Source of the DNA: Oligoflexales bacterium
GTDB lineage: Bacteria; Bdellovibrionota_B; Oligoflexia; Oligoflexales; JAGOVF01
Assembly: GCA_018060885.1 (NCBI GenBank)
Contig: JAGOVF010000015.1
Coordinates: 1-41,991 of the forward strand
Length of the DNA: 41,991 bases
Direction of reading: 5' to 3'
Under the pieces are notes generated by a model. That model saw nothing but the letters and a program-made list of their open reading frames with translations. It did not search any database and had not been told where the DNA came from. This document shows, one piece after another, positions 1 through 8,634 of the stretch; position 1 is the stretch's first letter, and each line of letters opens with the position of its first letter. Made by a program: the position numbers and the translations under genes.

Positions 1-1
1 T

Positions 2-100
2 TGGGAGGCTTGCATAGAGCACCAAAACACTGCGCTGCCACGTTGCGAATTCTATAATGTTTTATTTGAATTCGGTGAAGTCAAAGCGGCTGAGTTCTAA
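2..100 (+). CDS. 3' end of an unidentified protein (partial)
   Basis: Reading from base 2 gives 32 codons without a stop, ending at a TAA at 98-100. The residues look like real protein (a Cys-Glu-Phe-Tyr run followed by Leu-Phe-Glu-Phe-Gly), whereas the opposite strand carries stops here. The gene enters from outside the window and converges on the minus-strand gene ending at 131. Too little is present to name a family. It could be a chance open frame, since 99 bases is short. Confidence 0.45.
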   Translation, partial: WEACIEHQNTALPRCEFYNVLFEFGEVKAAEF

Positions 101-130
101 GGTAGCAGAGTATAAAATAGGTTATTTAAG

Positions 131-631
131 CTAAATAAATTTCCCGGCCATTTGTTTTATATACTTGACGACGCGACCTAGAAACGGAATTTGCTCATAT
201 AACATCGCTCCGGCATCAAAATAATCGCGTTGGTAGACGACTTTGCCCTCTGGATTGAATTTAAAATACGACGAACCATTAACCGTAATGCTTTCACCGC
301 CGTTTAGTTTTTTGTGCCGCACTGTCATAATCCAGATTGCTGACGCAGCGTTTTCGCCAATAAGCTCATCTTGAAATTCGAAGTTTATACCAATTACGTT
401 TTCGTATAAGTGCTCGTAATAAGATACTAAAGCTTCTATGCCGACAATTCTGACGAGAGGGTCTTCAAAAACCGCATCTTCTGCATAAAAGATGCGGCTA
501 TTGCTTCCAATATTTTCGCGCGTACTATTTTGAAAAAAGTCTTTTATCGCCCTAGTAGAATTTTCACCCATGGCGATACTCGATAAACCAAATAATAGTA
601 GAATAAATAAGATGCGAACATTATTTAGCAA
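131..631 (-). CDS. secreted SnoaL/NTF2-like protein
   Basis: 166 residues. An N-terminal signal peptide of about 22 residues ends near Ala-Met-Gly, so the product is probably periplasmic. The rest has the pattern of the SnoaL-like / nuclear transport factor 2 fold: an early helix, an Asp-Pro pair in a loop (EDPL, about residue 56), and a late stretch FNPEGKVVYQRDYFDAGAMLYEQ. The last part resembles the nuclear transport factor 2 family proteins often seen in gammaproteobacteria. The start is TTG at 631: an in-frame TAG lies two codons upstream, and a GGGAGAG sequence lies about 10 bases upstream. No enzymatic activity can be assigned, because the fold serves both as enzyme and as small-ligand carrier. 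It lies downstream of the RCC1-like gene, 139 bases away, so it may have its own promoter. Confidence 0.7.
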   Translation of the reverse strand: MLNNVRILFILLLFGLSSIAMGENSTRAIKDFFQNSTRENIGSNSRIFYAEDAVFEDPLVRIVGIEALVSYYEHLYENVIGINFEFQDELIGENAASAIWIMTVRHKKLNGGESITVNGSSYFKFNPEGKVVYQRDYFDAGAMLYEQIPFLGRVVKYIKQMAGKFI

Positions 632-770
632 AAGCTACGTTCTCTCCCATAAGTTCCAAGCGGCATTGTTAAATATTTCTGCACATCCCCCCTAACACCT
701 TTAGACTTTTTTTTCTAGAAATAATATTTTCTCCCACACAAGAATTAGGGAATTTAACTTACTGAACTCT

Positions 771-1703
771 TTAAAACTGCAGACCAGCCGGCACTGCTAA
801 ACGATCATAATCTTGATCGCCCCAACACGTAACGCCATATTGGTCGCGGGCACAGCTATGATAGCTTGATGCAGATATTGAAACAGCTTGGTTCAATACA
901 GGCACATCTAATTGCAAAGCATAGTTATCACCCCAGCACTTTACTTCGCCATTATTATGAATTGCGCAGGTATGCATCAAACCAGCAGCGACCTTGGTCG
1001 GATTTGTTAGGCTTGGCACTTTTGATTGGCCAGAATAATTATCTCCCCAACACACGACTTTGTTATCCGCTACCGCACAGGAATGATCTCCACCAGCGCT
1101 CAAGTGTGTGACGTTCTTTAAGGCGGGAGCCTTTGATTCGCCGTGTCCATTACCACCCCAGCATTTTACAGCTTCATCATCGAGTGCGCAGGTGTGGTAA
1201 TAACCTGCAGTCATAAGACGCGGATTGATCAACTTAGGAACTTTTAATTGATTGTCCACATCATCGCCCCAGCACTTAACACCTTCATCATCTAAAGCAC
1301 AGCTATGATGATAGCCCGCCACAACTGCACGCGGATTTTTTAAATCCGGCACAGAAGTCTCGCCGTATTCGTTATCACCCCAACACTGCAAACCTTTTGC
1401 ATCAATTGCACAGACATGATTGGCTCCGACTGCAACATCTAGCAGCGGCATTGTAAACGATGGAAAATTAAACTCTCCCCAAGACCCAGAGCCCCAGCAA
1501 TGCAGGTTGTTTTTATCGATCACGCAGGTCTCCATACCCTTCCCTGCGGAAAGCGGATAGGAGTTTGCCACGACTACGGGAGTTTGCATCAATTGATTTG
1601 GATAGCCGTTATAATTTTGACTAAAGCTATCTTGGGCTGAAACTATAGAAGTTGAATTCAAATTAACGATTATCAAAAACCCGCATAGCCTATTTAAGCG
1701 CAT
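771..1703 (-). CDS. secreted RCC1-like Cys-Trp-Gly repeat protein
   Basis: 310 residues. A signal peptide of about 23 residues ends at Val-Ser-Ala. Seven tandem repeats follow, each with a Cys, 8 or 9 residues, then Cys-Trp-Gly-Asp or Cys-Trp-Gly-Ser/Gly. The Cys pairs are 60/69, 98/107, 135/144, 172/181, 209/218, 246/256 and 284/293, so the period is 37 residues with at most one residue of drift. Repeats of this type belong to the regulator of chromosome condensation (RCC1/BLIP-II) superfamily, which form seven-bladed propellers. Paired Cys in an exported protein suggest one disulphide per blade. ATG at 1703 has GGGAG six bases upstream. The binding partner is unknown, and no catalytic motif is visible. 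Confidence 0.8.
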   Translation of the reverse strand: MRLNRLCGFLIIVNLNSTSIVSAQDSFSQNYNGYPNQLMQTPVVVANSYPLSAGKGMETCVIDKNNLHCWGSGSWGEFNFPSFTMPLLDVAVGANHVCAIDAKGLQCWGDNEYGETSVPDLKNPRAVVAGYHHSCALDDEGVKCWGDDVDNQLKVPKLINPRLMTAGYYHTCALDDEAVKCWGGNGHGESKAPALKNVTHLSAGGDHSCAVADNKVVCWGDNYSGQSKVPSLTNPTKVAAGLMHTCAIHNNGEVKCWGDNYALQLDVPVLNQAVSISASSYHSCARDQYGVTCWGDQDYDRLAVPAGLQF

Positions 1704-1780
1704 AAATCACTCCCTGTGTTGTTGCAAAAAATAAAAATTTATCTGAAATTTATTATGCGATTTAGGCAGAAGTTTTAAAT

Positions 1781-2173
1781 TTAAACAAGTGGAAAATCAT
1801 TTTCTAATCGTTTAGGTCGGCCAGAGCTGTCAATGCATACAATTTCAACCTCAGCTTGGCATACCAACTCACCACTCCAAGAACTTAGCGCTCTTTGTTG
1901 AAATTTTATGCGCGGGGAATTTGTCAGAAGCGCCTCACTGTCGATGAGTAAGGATTCGGCGAATTTAACCGGTTTGAGATAGTCAATTTTTAGGCTCTTA
2001 ACAACAAACTGAAGATTTTTTTTTCCAAAAAAATCCAATAAATTTTTTTGACCAAAGGCGTGTTCTCTGCCTCGTTCAAAGAACTTTAGATAATTGGCGT
2101 GGTACACAAAACCGCTAAAATCTGTGTCTTCATAATAGATGTTGACGTTTATTTGGCTGTGTATTTTTTTCAT
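1781..2173 (-). CDS. ybgC: YbgC-like acyl-CoA thioesterase
   Basis: 130 residues, the normal length for a single hotdog-fold thioesterase of the 4-hydroxybenzoyl-CoA thioesterase/YbgC family, which hydrolyse short- or medium-chain acyl-CoA in the cytoplasm. The diagnostic N-terminal motif is present at about residues 13-34: YYEDTDFSGFVYHANYLKFF, with the catalytic Asp (in YEDTD) and the His-Ala-Asn-Tyr turn. In many bacteria ybgC heads the tol-pal operon. Here it follows mtnP by 23 bases with no Shine-Dalgarno evident, and the tol-pal genes are not present. The exact acyl substrate cannot be told from sequence. Confidence 0.82.
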   Translation of the reverse strand: MKKIHSQINVNIYYEDTDFSGFVYHANYLKFFERGREHAFGQKNLLDFFGKKNLQFVVKSLKIDYLKPVKFAESLLIDSEALLTNSPRIKFQQRALSSWSGELVCQAEVEIVCIDSSGRPKRLENDFPLV

Positions 2174-2196
2174 ATAAAATTTGCAAATATGAAGGA

Positions 2197-3090
2197 TTAG
2201 CTATTGAAATATTGACCGTAGAGCAATTCTAGTCGCTTTTTTGTTTCAGAAGGGATCATACTTCGATCCGTCATAATGGCAAATCGTGCTGCGAACAGCT
2301 CTTTACAAGAAGATGTCTCGGGCAGAATTTTTGCCAACTCCAAGACTATTTGATTTGCACATTGAGTATTGTCTTTTAAAACTTTTAAAACTGCCTCTAC
2401 TGAAACATCACCCTCATGGGCATTCCAACAGTCATAGTCCGTCGCTAGAGCCAGCATGGCATAACAGAGCTCGGCTTCTCGCGCGAGCTTTGCTTCTGGT
2501 AAGGACGTCATGCCTATTACTGAAGGCTGCAAAGTGGCACGATATTGATGCGATTCGGCACGGGTCGAAAATGCTGGACCTTCCATACAAACCGCTGTGC
2601 CACCAACATAGACGCGCTGTGTCACTTTTTTTGCGGCTTGGATCAAGAGCTGCCGCAACTCTGCTCCAAAAGGATCGGCGAATTCAATATGCCCAACCAC
2701 ACCGTCGCCAAAAAAAGTCGACGCGCGAATGCCTTTTGTCCGGTCAAAAATTTGATCCGGAATCACCATATCTCCGGGTCTAATTTCTTCTCGCATGATG
2801 CCGACTGCGGAGACTGCAAGGACGTGAGTCACTTGCAAACTTTTGAGGGCGTAAATATTAGCGCGGTAGTTCACTTCCGAGGGCGTAAAGCGGTGACCAC
2901 GTCCATGCCGAGGCAAAAAATAAACCGAGCGACCAGCAATATCTGCCTCCATAACTAAATCTGAAGGTTTGCCAAATGGAGTATCAATGGCATGCTCTCT
3001 TATTATTTTTAAGCCCTGCATGTGATAAAAACCGGAGCCACCAATGACGCCGAATTTTACAGGTTTTGTATTTTGATTGGCTTGCTGCAT
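2197..3090 (-). CDS. mtnP: S-methyl-5'-thioadenosine phosphorylase
   Basis: 297 residues, near the usual length of MTA phosphorylase, which splits methylthioadenosine (a by-product of polyamine synthesis) into adenine and 5-methylthioribose-1-phosphate for methionine and adenine salvage. Visible family features are the phosphate-binding GVIGGSGFY at about residues 14-22, the RHGRGH segment, the NYRANI segment, the CMEGPAFSTRAES block, and the purine-site motif MTSLPEAKLAREAELCYA followed by TDYDCW. The Ser-Leu in place of Asn-Met in that motif is a small variation. AAGGG lies five bases before the ATG. It sits 21 bases after tex and 23 before the thioesterase, probably in the same transcript. 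Confidence 0.92.
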   Translation of the reverse strand: MQQANQNTKPVKFGVIGGSGFYHMQGLKIIREHAIDTPFGKPSDLVMEADIAGRSVYFLPRHGRGHRFTPSEVNYRANIYALKSLQVTHVLAVSAVGIMREEIRPGDMVIPDQIFDRTKGIRASTFFGDGVVGHIEFADPFGAELRQLLIQAAKKVTQRVYVGGTAVCMEGPAFSTRAESHQYRATLQPSVIGMTSLPEAKLAREAELCYAMLALATDYDCWNAHEGDVSVEAVLKVLKDNTQCANQIVLELAKILPETSSCKELFAARFAIMTDRSMIPSETKKRLELLYGQYFNS

Positions 3091-3111
3091 TTGAACCCTT
3101 TTTACTTAGGA

Positions 3112-5727
3112 CTAGCGTGGTGCCTTGCCAAATTTTGCCATTAAATCTTCCATAGAGTAACTTGGTACTGGTTTCTGCACTGATTTTTGTTGTGCAGTAT
3201 GCTGTGCTTTATGAGCAGAACTATATCTTTCCTGCTCGCCTCTATTTGAATTTTGTAATGGCGTATTTAGATTATTATGTTTGTTTGAAGAATTACCGCC
3301 ATGGTTATGGTTAGTTTTAGCTTGTGGACTTGTTGAGCTTTGCTGTTGTTGAACTCTTTGAGCTTTGCAGCTCAGGCTAATGCGTTTTTTCTGCAGATCA
3401 ACATCTAAAACAGTCACATCTAAAACATCGCCAACACCGACAACTTCCGCGGGGTCTTTGATAAATTTATCGGTTAGTTCACTGATGTGAACAAGACCAT
3501 CTTGATGCACGCCGATATCAACAAAAGCACCGAAGTTTGTCACATTCGTCACCGTGCCTTTTAGCTTCATACCAGGCTTTAGATCACTCATTTCGTTGAC
3601 ATCGTCAGAATAAAACAGTCTCGCACCGTCTTCTCGTGGGTCTCGACCTGGCTTTAGTAATTCGTTTTTGATGTCCATTAAAGTCGGCATCCCCACACTG
3701 TCGCTGATATATTTTTCCCAAGCGATCGTGTTGACGTATTCAGATTTTGCCAAAACCTCTTCAACTTTTTTATTTAGGTCTTTTATGATGTTTTCTACTA
3801 ATAGGTAGCGCTCAGGATGCACCGATGAGTTATCCAAAGGGTGCTCGGCACCAGCCACGCGTAAAAACCCTGCTGCCTGTTCAAATGCTTTTGGACCAAA
3901 ACCAGCAATCTCTAAAAGCTGTTGCCGTGATTTAAAGGCACCTTTGGCTTCACGCTGCTTCACGATATTCTTTGCTAAAGATGCACCAATACCAGAGACA
4001 TAGCTTAAAAGCTTAAAGGAAGCCGTGTTGATATTAACCCCAACATTGTTTACGCAGCTCTCGACCACTTCTTTGAGAGATTGAGACAAATGATTCACGT
4101 TTACATCATGTTGGTATTGTCCCACGCCGATAGAACGTGGATCGATTTTCACAAGTTCGGCAAGTGGGTCTTGCAAACGCCGTGCTATACTCACCGCACT
4201 GCGTATGGTCGGGTCAAGGTCTGGAAATTCTTCTCGCGCAATATCATCGGTGGAATAAACACTCGCTCCGGACTCATTCACCACCGCACGTTTAATATCC
4301 TTAATCCCAGCAGCTTCAAGAACTGTGCGAATGAATGTGTCAATTTCTTTGCTGCCAGTTCCATTTCCTATGGCGATGTATTGGACATTATTTTTTCTGA
4401 CAAGCTCTAATAGTTTTTGGCTTGCCTCGATGTCCTGACCTTTAGCTTGCGTCTGAGCTCGATTATCTGCACTTTTAAATGAAGGGTAAATCGTGGCAAA
4501 GCCCAAGAGCTTACCGGTAGACGAAACCGCAGCAAGCTTGCTACCAGTACGTATCCCTGGATCCACGCCTAATACAACCGAATCTGGCAAGGGTGGAAGC
4601 ATCAGAAGATTCTTTAAATTTTTTGAAAACACCTGGATTGCTTCGGCTTCGCCGCGGCGGCGCAAATCAAGGCGAATTTCTGTCTCAATGGCTGGCGCCA
4701 ATAAGCGTTTATAAGCATCCAAGCAAACTTCAGCAAAGAAGCTGGAAAACAGAGAATTCGGCCTATATTGTTTTTGTACCCAGGATAAAAACTCTTGGTT
4801 AATTTTTTCATTATCAACCAAAACAGAAAGTTTTAACTCACCTTCCGTTTCGCCTCGCCGTACAGCCATAATGCGATGCGCCAGAGCTTGGCCGATGGGT
4901 TCGCGGTAATTATAGTAATTCTCATAGTGGTTCGCCCCGCGTTTACCAGCCTTGCTGGCTCCTTCATTGAGCTGCGGTGTCGCAAGCCCCGCAGTGGCTT
5001 TGGCGCCTGCGGCTTTAGACGAAGAGGTTTTAGGAGAAGCAGCTTTGATTGTAACTTCAGCTTTTTCTGCTACTAATATGCCACTCGCAAAACTTAGGCT
5101 ACGAATCAGAGCTCGCAATTCTGCGTCCTCGCTCCAAAGTTCTGCTAAAATGTCAGAAGCTCCATTTTTAGCCTCTTCAAAAGTGGATTTGGATAAAAGC
5201 TCCGCTTGGGCGCTGCTACTTTGTAGCTCTTTCCAAAGATCCTCAAGAGTGGCTGTTTTATCCGCACACTTGCTCAATATAAGCTCAGCAAACTCGCCTA
5301 AACCTTTTTCTTTTGCAGCCTGAGCACGGGTGCGGCGTTTTGGTTTAAATGGCAAATAGAGGTCTTCTAAAACCTGTTTGCTCTCACAATTCACAAATTT
5401 TTGGCTCAGTTCTGGCAGGCGTTTTTGGAGTTCTAAATCCTGCGCAGAGCGATCAATAATGACTTTCCAATATTTGCCCTTTTGCTCTTCTAGCTCGTGG
5501 CGGTATTGGTATTTATCGCGAATATCTCGCAAAACAACTTCATCTAACGAGCCGGTCAACTCTTTACGATAACGCGCAACAAAGGGTATGGTGCAGTCTT
5601 CGTTGAACAGCAAAGTCACAACATTGTGGACTTGTGTTTCTTTGAGCTTAAGTTCCTGTGCGATGTTGCGGCAAATGTCAATTGCACTTAAAGGACGAAG
5701 ACTTACAGAAATTTCTTTCGTTTGCAT
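3112..5727 (-). CDS. tex: Tex family RNA-binding protein (YhgF)
   Basis: 871 residues, about 100 longer than typical Tex (about 770). Tex/YhgF is a conserved cytoplasmic nucleic-acid-binding protein linked to transcription and toxin-gene expression. Domains in order: Tex N-terminal helical region (about 10-215), YqgF/RuvX-like domain beginning GVDPGIRTG at 387, helix-hairpin-helix pair around 572-625 (LLSYVSGIGASLAKNIV and IAGFGPKAFEQAAGF), and an S1 domain at about 716-790 (GTVTNVTNFGAFVDIG). Two extras are visible: an Ala/Ser/Lys-rich insertion at about 225-262, and a Gln/Asn/His-rich tail at 790-871 that ends in the family-like SMEDLMAKFG. First gene of a likely tex-mtnP-ybgC transcript. 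Confidence 0.95.
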   Translation of the reverse strand: MQTKEISVSLRPLSAIDICRNIAQELKLKETQVHNVVTLLFNEDCTIPFVARYRKELTGSLDEVVLRDIRDKYQYRHELEEQKGKYWKVIIDRSAQDLELQKRLPELSQKFVNCESKQVLEDLYLPFKPKRRTRAQAAKEKGLGEFAELILSKCADKTATLEDLWKELQSSSAQAELLSKSTFEEAKNGASDILAELWSEDAELRALIRSLSFASGILVAEKAEVTIKAASPKTSSSKAAGAKATAGLATPQLNEGASKAGKRGANHYENYYNYREPIGQALAHRIMAVRRGETEGELKLSVLVDNEKINQEFLSWVQKQYRPNSLFSSFFAEVCLDAYKRLLAPAIETEIRLDLRRRGEAEAIQVFSKNLKNLLMLPPLPDSVVLGVDPGIRTGSKLAAVSSTGKLLGFATIYPSFKSADNRAQTQAKGQDIEASQKLLELVRKNNVQYIAIGNGTGSKEIDTFIRTVLEAAGIKDIKRAVVNESGASVYSTDDIAREEFPDLDPTIRSAVSIARRLQDPLAELVKIDPRSIGVGQYQHDVNVNHLSQSLKEVVESCVNNVGVNINTASFKLLSYVSGIGASLAKNIVKQREAKGAFKSRQQLLEIAGFGPKAFEQAAGFLRVAGAEHPLDNSSVHPERYLLVENIIKDLNKKVEEVLAKSEYVNTIAWEKYISDSVGMPTLMDIKNELLKPGRDPREDGARLFYSDDVNEMSDLKPGMKLKGTVTNVTNFGAFVDIGVHQDGLVHISELTDKFIKDPAEVVGVGDVLDVTVLDVDLQKKRISLSCKAQRVQQQQSSTSPQAKTNHNHGGNSSNKHNNLNTPLQNSNRGEQERYSSAHKAQHTAQQKSVQKPVPSYSMEDLMAKFGKAPR

Positions 5728-5862
5728 ATAACCCCAAAATTAAAAAGCAGAGCCCTAAAAAATACCTAATTTTTTATAAAAAAAGAAGTTTTCTTTCAGA
5801 TTTATTGTTCAAAGTATTTGTAGTTACTTGAGATATATTTTAAAGGCGAGAGCAAAAATTTT

Positions 5863-5915
5863 CTTTCGTCGGTGTATGTTGAGTAACGAGCACCGACGAA
5901 AGTTTTATTTTTTTG
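5863..5915. terminator. strong hairpin beyond ndk, possible bidirectional terminator
   Basis: Perfect 12-bp arms CTTTCGTCGGTG (5863-5874) and CACCGACGAAAG (5891-5902) flank a 16-base loop. On the plus strand the hairpin is followed at once by a T-rich run (5903-5914), the textbook terminator arrangement. On the minus strand, the direction of ndk, which ends at 5922, it is followed by four A and five T. No plus-strand gene precedes it, so it most likely ends ndk and may block antisense reading from the tex side. Confidence 0.65.
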
Positions 5916-5921
5916 AAAACA

Positions 5922-6341
5922 CTAAAATATTGCACTTTGTCTAAAAAAGTAAGCGATTTCGGTATTCGCATTTTCTAGACTATCAGAACCATGTACAGTG
6001 TTTTCACCGATACTTTTTGAAAATAATTTTCTTAAAGTTCCAGGTGCTGCTTCTGCAGGATTGGTAGCACCCATAATTTGGCGGTTTTTCGCAACGGCAT
6101 TTTCGCCTTCTAATACCATCACAACAACTGGCCCAGAGATCATAAATTCCACAAGTTCGCCGAAAAATGGGCGGGCCTTATGCACGGCATAAAAACCTTC
6201 TGCTTCTTGTTTTGACAGCCACTTCATTTCCATTGCCGCAATTTTAAGGCCTTCTTCTTCAAAACGTCCAACAATTTTTCCTATAACCTGAGCTTTCACG
6301 CCGTCTGGTTTTATGATCGATAAAGTGCGTTCTTTTTTCAT
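5922..6341 (-). CDS. ndk: nucleoside diphosphate kinase
   Basis: 139 residues, the usual length. Ndk moves the gamma-phosphate from ATP to nucleoside diphosphates through a phospho-histidine. The sequence shows the N-terminal [12 protein letters not shown] with Lys11, the RPFF segment near 57-60, the [14 protein letters not shown] block at 91-104, and the active-site NTVHGSDS with His117. GGAG lies eight bases before the ATG at 6341. It is transcribed away from the lipoprotein at 6544, with 202 bases between the two start codons for both promoters. Confidence 0.97.
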   Translation of the reverse strand: MKKERTLSIIKPDGVKAQVIGKIVGRFEEEGLKIAAMEMKWLSKQEAEGFYAVHKARPFFGELVEFMISGPVVVMVLEGENAVAKNRQIMGATNPAEAAPGTLRKLFSKSIGENTVHGSDSLENANTEIAYFFRQSAIF

Positions 6342-6543
6342 GTTTTCTACTCCAGTCTTAGTCCCGAGTGGGATTAGTATTATTGTAAAGCCCTATGGTT
6401 CTGCCTCATGCTTGAGCTTCGGTCAACTTAAAAGTCAGACTATATTTAACAATAATTACAACAACAAAAAACCTTAACCCATTTTTTTCTTCAGTTTATG
6501 CCTCCCTACACCGAAGCCTCGAACAATTAAAAGGAGGTTATTT

Positions 6544-8160
6544 ATGAAAGTTTCTCGTAGTTGCACCGGAGCAGCAATGCCCATTCTAGTCAGTTTGCTT
6601 TCGGTTTTGATAATCAGTTCTGGATGCAAAAAAAAATCAAGCGACCCGGCAGTTACCCCAACTGATGACCCGTCAGAAGAAACAGGGTCGCTAAAGTTAT
6701 CATCAGTCGCACCTTATATTTCAATTGTATCGCCAATCAGTGGCGAAAGTGAAAGCGCCAGCTTGACCGAAGACGAAGCAGCTAAGCTGGATGAAACCGA
6801 CCCTCAGACCCTTAAAGAAAATCTTCAAACGCTTTTTGGCGCCGCTGAAACTGTAGAGGACTGTCTTGTTGGAGTTGATCGCACGCAAGCCGCAAACAAT
6901 GGCCCAAGTTGCTATGGCCCATCTCTCTATATTTCAGAGCACCACCCTGATGGAACTTGGTCAGGTGCGGAAGCAAACTCTTGGTTCTTACCAAGCGGAG
7001 ATCTTGGAATCTGGTCAGCAGAACATGAAGGCGAAGCTTGCACAGCAGCCAAAATGAATTCTTTGATCGAAACACTCCGTCAACAAGCCCAAAGTGGGAT
7101 TGAAGCCGCATTAAGAGCCGGCTGTATAGCTCGTGTACTTGAAAAAACGTTACCAACGACTGTAGATGAAGAATTAGATCTACTTGAAGATGTGAATACA
7201 GCGATAACAGAGGCAGAAATCGATAATTTTACCTTTTCGACATTGACGATCACCTTAGATTCAAGCGATGCAACAGCTGGAAATGTATACACGACCGTCC
7301 TTGCGGCAGAGACTCCAAATGCTGACGTCTGGACTCGCGTAACTCAACGTCGCGAAAGTGACACAAAAACCAGTGGGTATATTTGGACAACCATAAAAGC
7401 AAAAAACAACACTCCTGCGCTAAATGGCCCACCTCCTGCTGCTGAACAATCTTACGTAACTTCAGTCTTTTTTAATGAAGATGGCGATAACCTCAGCTAT
7501 GAAGCAACCCGTAGCCGCACTGTTGATGCAACAGAAGAGCAAGCGATGGAAGCCGATCCAACGGTTATGTTCGACACCGACAAAAGAGTGCGCATGGCGG
7601 ATAGCAGCAATCCTGGTTACGACCACATCATTACCGAAATGAATACTGCGACAGGCGCTGGCGAGACAGTTTATCTTTGGACTGCAGGCGGCAAAGATGA
7701 AGAGCAACGCGTTATGCACGCCATCGTGGAAGTTGAAGGAGAAACTAAAACAGCTACTGGTTACTTTGGTTTTGGTAAAAAACTCAAAGATATGAGAGAT
7801 CTTGTAAAGGAAGGAACAATCACTGCAACAACACCGAGTATCGAAGGGATGATTTGCAACTGGGCAGGTCCGGGCCATAGTCATGAAACAGTCGCATATG
7901 CGCAAAAACAAGTCATGGAATTTGATGCCGAGACAGGCCTTTTCGCTGCAAGTACTAATAAAATTAGCTACCAACCTAGTAAACTATGCGGTGAAGGTGC
8001 AGACAAGGATACCGACTTTAAATTTGCTTTACCCGATAACAACACTCGCCCTGCGGATGGTGAGTTTGCAGCATTTGCTGATTTCGATCTGCAAGATATT
8101 TCTAGTGGCGAAGATAAAGACGCTTTGGTGATGCCGGAATTGATAAGTATAGATTTTTAG
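6544..8160 (+). CDS. lipoprotein of unknown function (538 aa)
   Basis: 538 residues starting at an ATG with a full AAGGAGG Shine-Dalgarno six bases upstream, so probably well translated. The signal sequence ends in a lipobox-like ISSGC with Cys28 as the lipidated residue, followed by a Lys-rich and Asp/Pro-rich linker. The mature part is acidic, with Cys residues scattered (for example in EDCLVG, PSCYG, GEACT, AGCIAR, GMICNW and KLCGEG) that could pair in the periplasm. The C-terminal half has alternating polar/hydrophobic stretches suggesting beta structure. I do not recognise a family. It appears to stand alone, with a terminator directly after it. Confidence 0.8.
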   Translation: MKVSRSCTGAAMPILVSLLSVLIISSGCKKKSSDPAVTPTDDPSEETGSLKLSSVAPYISIVSPISGESESASLTEDEAAKLDETDPQTLKENLQTLFGAAETVEDCLVGVDRTQAANNGPSCYGPSLYISEHHPDGTWSGAEANSWFLPSGDLGIWSAEHEGEACTAAKMNSLIETLRQQAQSGIEAALRAGCIARVLEKTLPTTVDEELDLLEDVNTAITEAEIDNFTFSTLTITLDSSDATAGNVYTTVLAAETPNADVWTRVTQRRESDTKTSGYIWTTIKAKNNTPALNGPPPAAEQSYVTSVFFNEDGDNLSYEATRSRTVDATEEQAMEADPTVMFDTDKRVRMADSSNPGYDHIITEMNTATGAGETVYLWTAGGKDEEQRVMHAIVEVEGETKTATGYFGFGKKLKDMRDLVKEGTITATTPSIEGMICNWAGPGHSHETVAYAQKQVMEFDAETGLFAASTNKISYQPSKLCGEGADKDTDFKFALPDNNTRPADGEFAAFADFDLQDISSGEDKDALVMPELISIDF

Positions 8161-8165
8161 TTTTG

Positions 8166-8185
8166 AATTAAATTAAATTAAATTA
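8166..8185. repeat. AATTA x4 simple repeat
   Basis: Four copies of the 5-base unit AATTA directly after the stop codon of the 538-residue lipoprotein and just before the terminator. It is probably replication slippage in AT-rich spacer, with no function visible. Confidence 0.6.
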
Positions 8186-8187
8186 AC

Positions 8188-8224
8188 AAATCGGATTGGA
8201 CTCAGGTTCAATCCGATTTTTTTT
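8188..8224. terminator. bidirectional intrinsic terminator
   Basis: A 14-bp stem (8188-8201 with 8206-8219, one G-T wobble, loop TCAG) followed by a T run on the plus strand to 8224 and preceded by an AAA run. It ends the plus-strand lipoprotein gene (stop 8160) and lies nine bases from the end of the convergent minus-strand gene (8233), so it probably serves both. Confidence 0.88.
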
Positions 8225-8232
8225 AGAAAACA

Positions 8233-8454
8233 TTAAAAACAGCGCAAACGACCTTCAATCTTAACAATACGAGACCCACCCGTTTTATAGCAGCGGTTGA
8301 TTGCTTTTTGATAATTGACAGCTTCGTCTTGGTTGATAGGCTCAGAACCACCTTGGTTTCCTATCACACTTCCCCCACCACCTCCTGCGCAGGAGACTGC
8401 AAATGGAAATAATAGACCTAATATCAAAACACCACTTTTTAAATTATTTTGCAT
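8233..8454 (-). CDS. small lipoprotein (73 aa), unknown
   Basis: 73 residues with a clear export signal: a Lys-containing N-terminus, a hydrophobic core, and a lipobox FAVSC with Cys22. A run of five Gly follows the Cys, then a short mature part with two more Cys (in RCYKTG and the terminal RLRCF) that could form one disulphide. The Shine-Dalgarno is weak (CAGG, 7 bases before the ATG). No family recognised. It converges on the 538-residue lipoprotein gene and shares its terminator. The signal peptide and lipobox are the main reasons to believe this short gene. Confidence 0.7.
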   Translation of the reverse strand: MQNNLKSGVLILGLLFPFAVSCAGGGGGSVIGNQGGSEPINQDEAVNYQKAINRCYKTGGSRIVKIEGRLRCF

Positions 8455-8634
8455 AGTTTTACCTGTCTGTTTTACTTTTAACTTTTGATAAATTTTCCAG
8501 AACCTAATTAATATTTTATCTGATGCGCGGCGTAAGCCAAAATTACTGAAATAGCTTGGTTTTTATTTTTTTAAATTTATCGTATATTAGAATTTACTTT
8601 CTGCTCGTTAACTACTGCAAAAGATCTTAATTCT

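Noticed and set aside
122-138. TTATTTA-AGC-TAAATAA palindrome at the end of the SnoaL-like gene
   Set aside because: Short AT-only stem in an AT-rich tract, without a T run. It is not a convincing terminator.
866-1111. Plus-strand open frame opposite the RCC1-like gene
   Set aside because: Shadow frame created by the repeat structure; no ribosome site and no family features. The same holds for the long plus-strand frames opposite tex and ndk.
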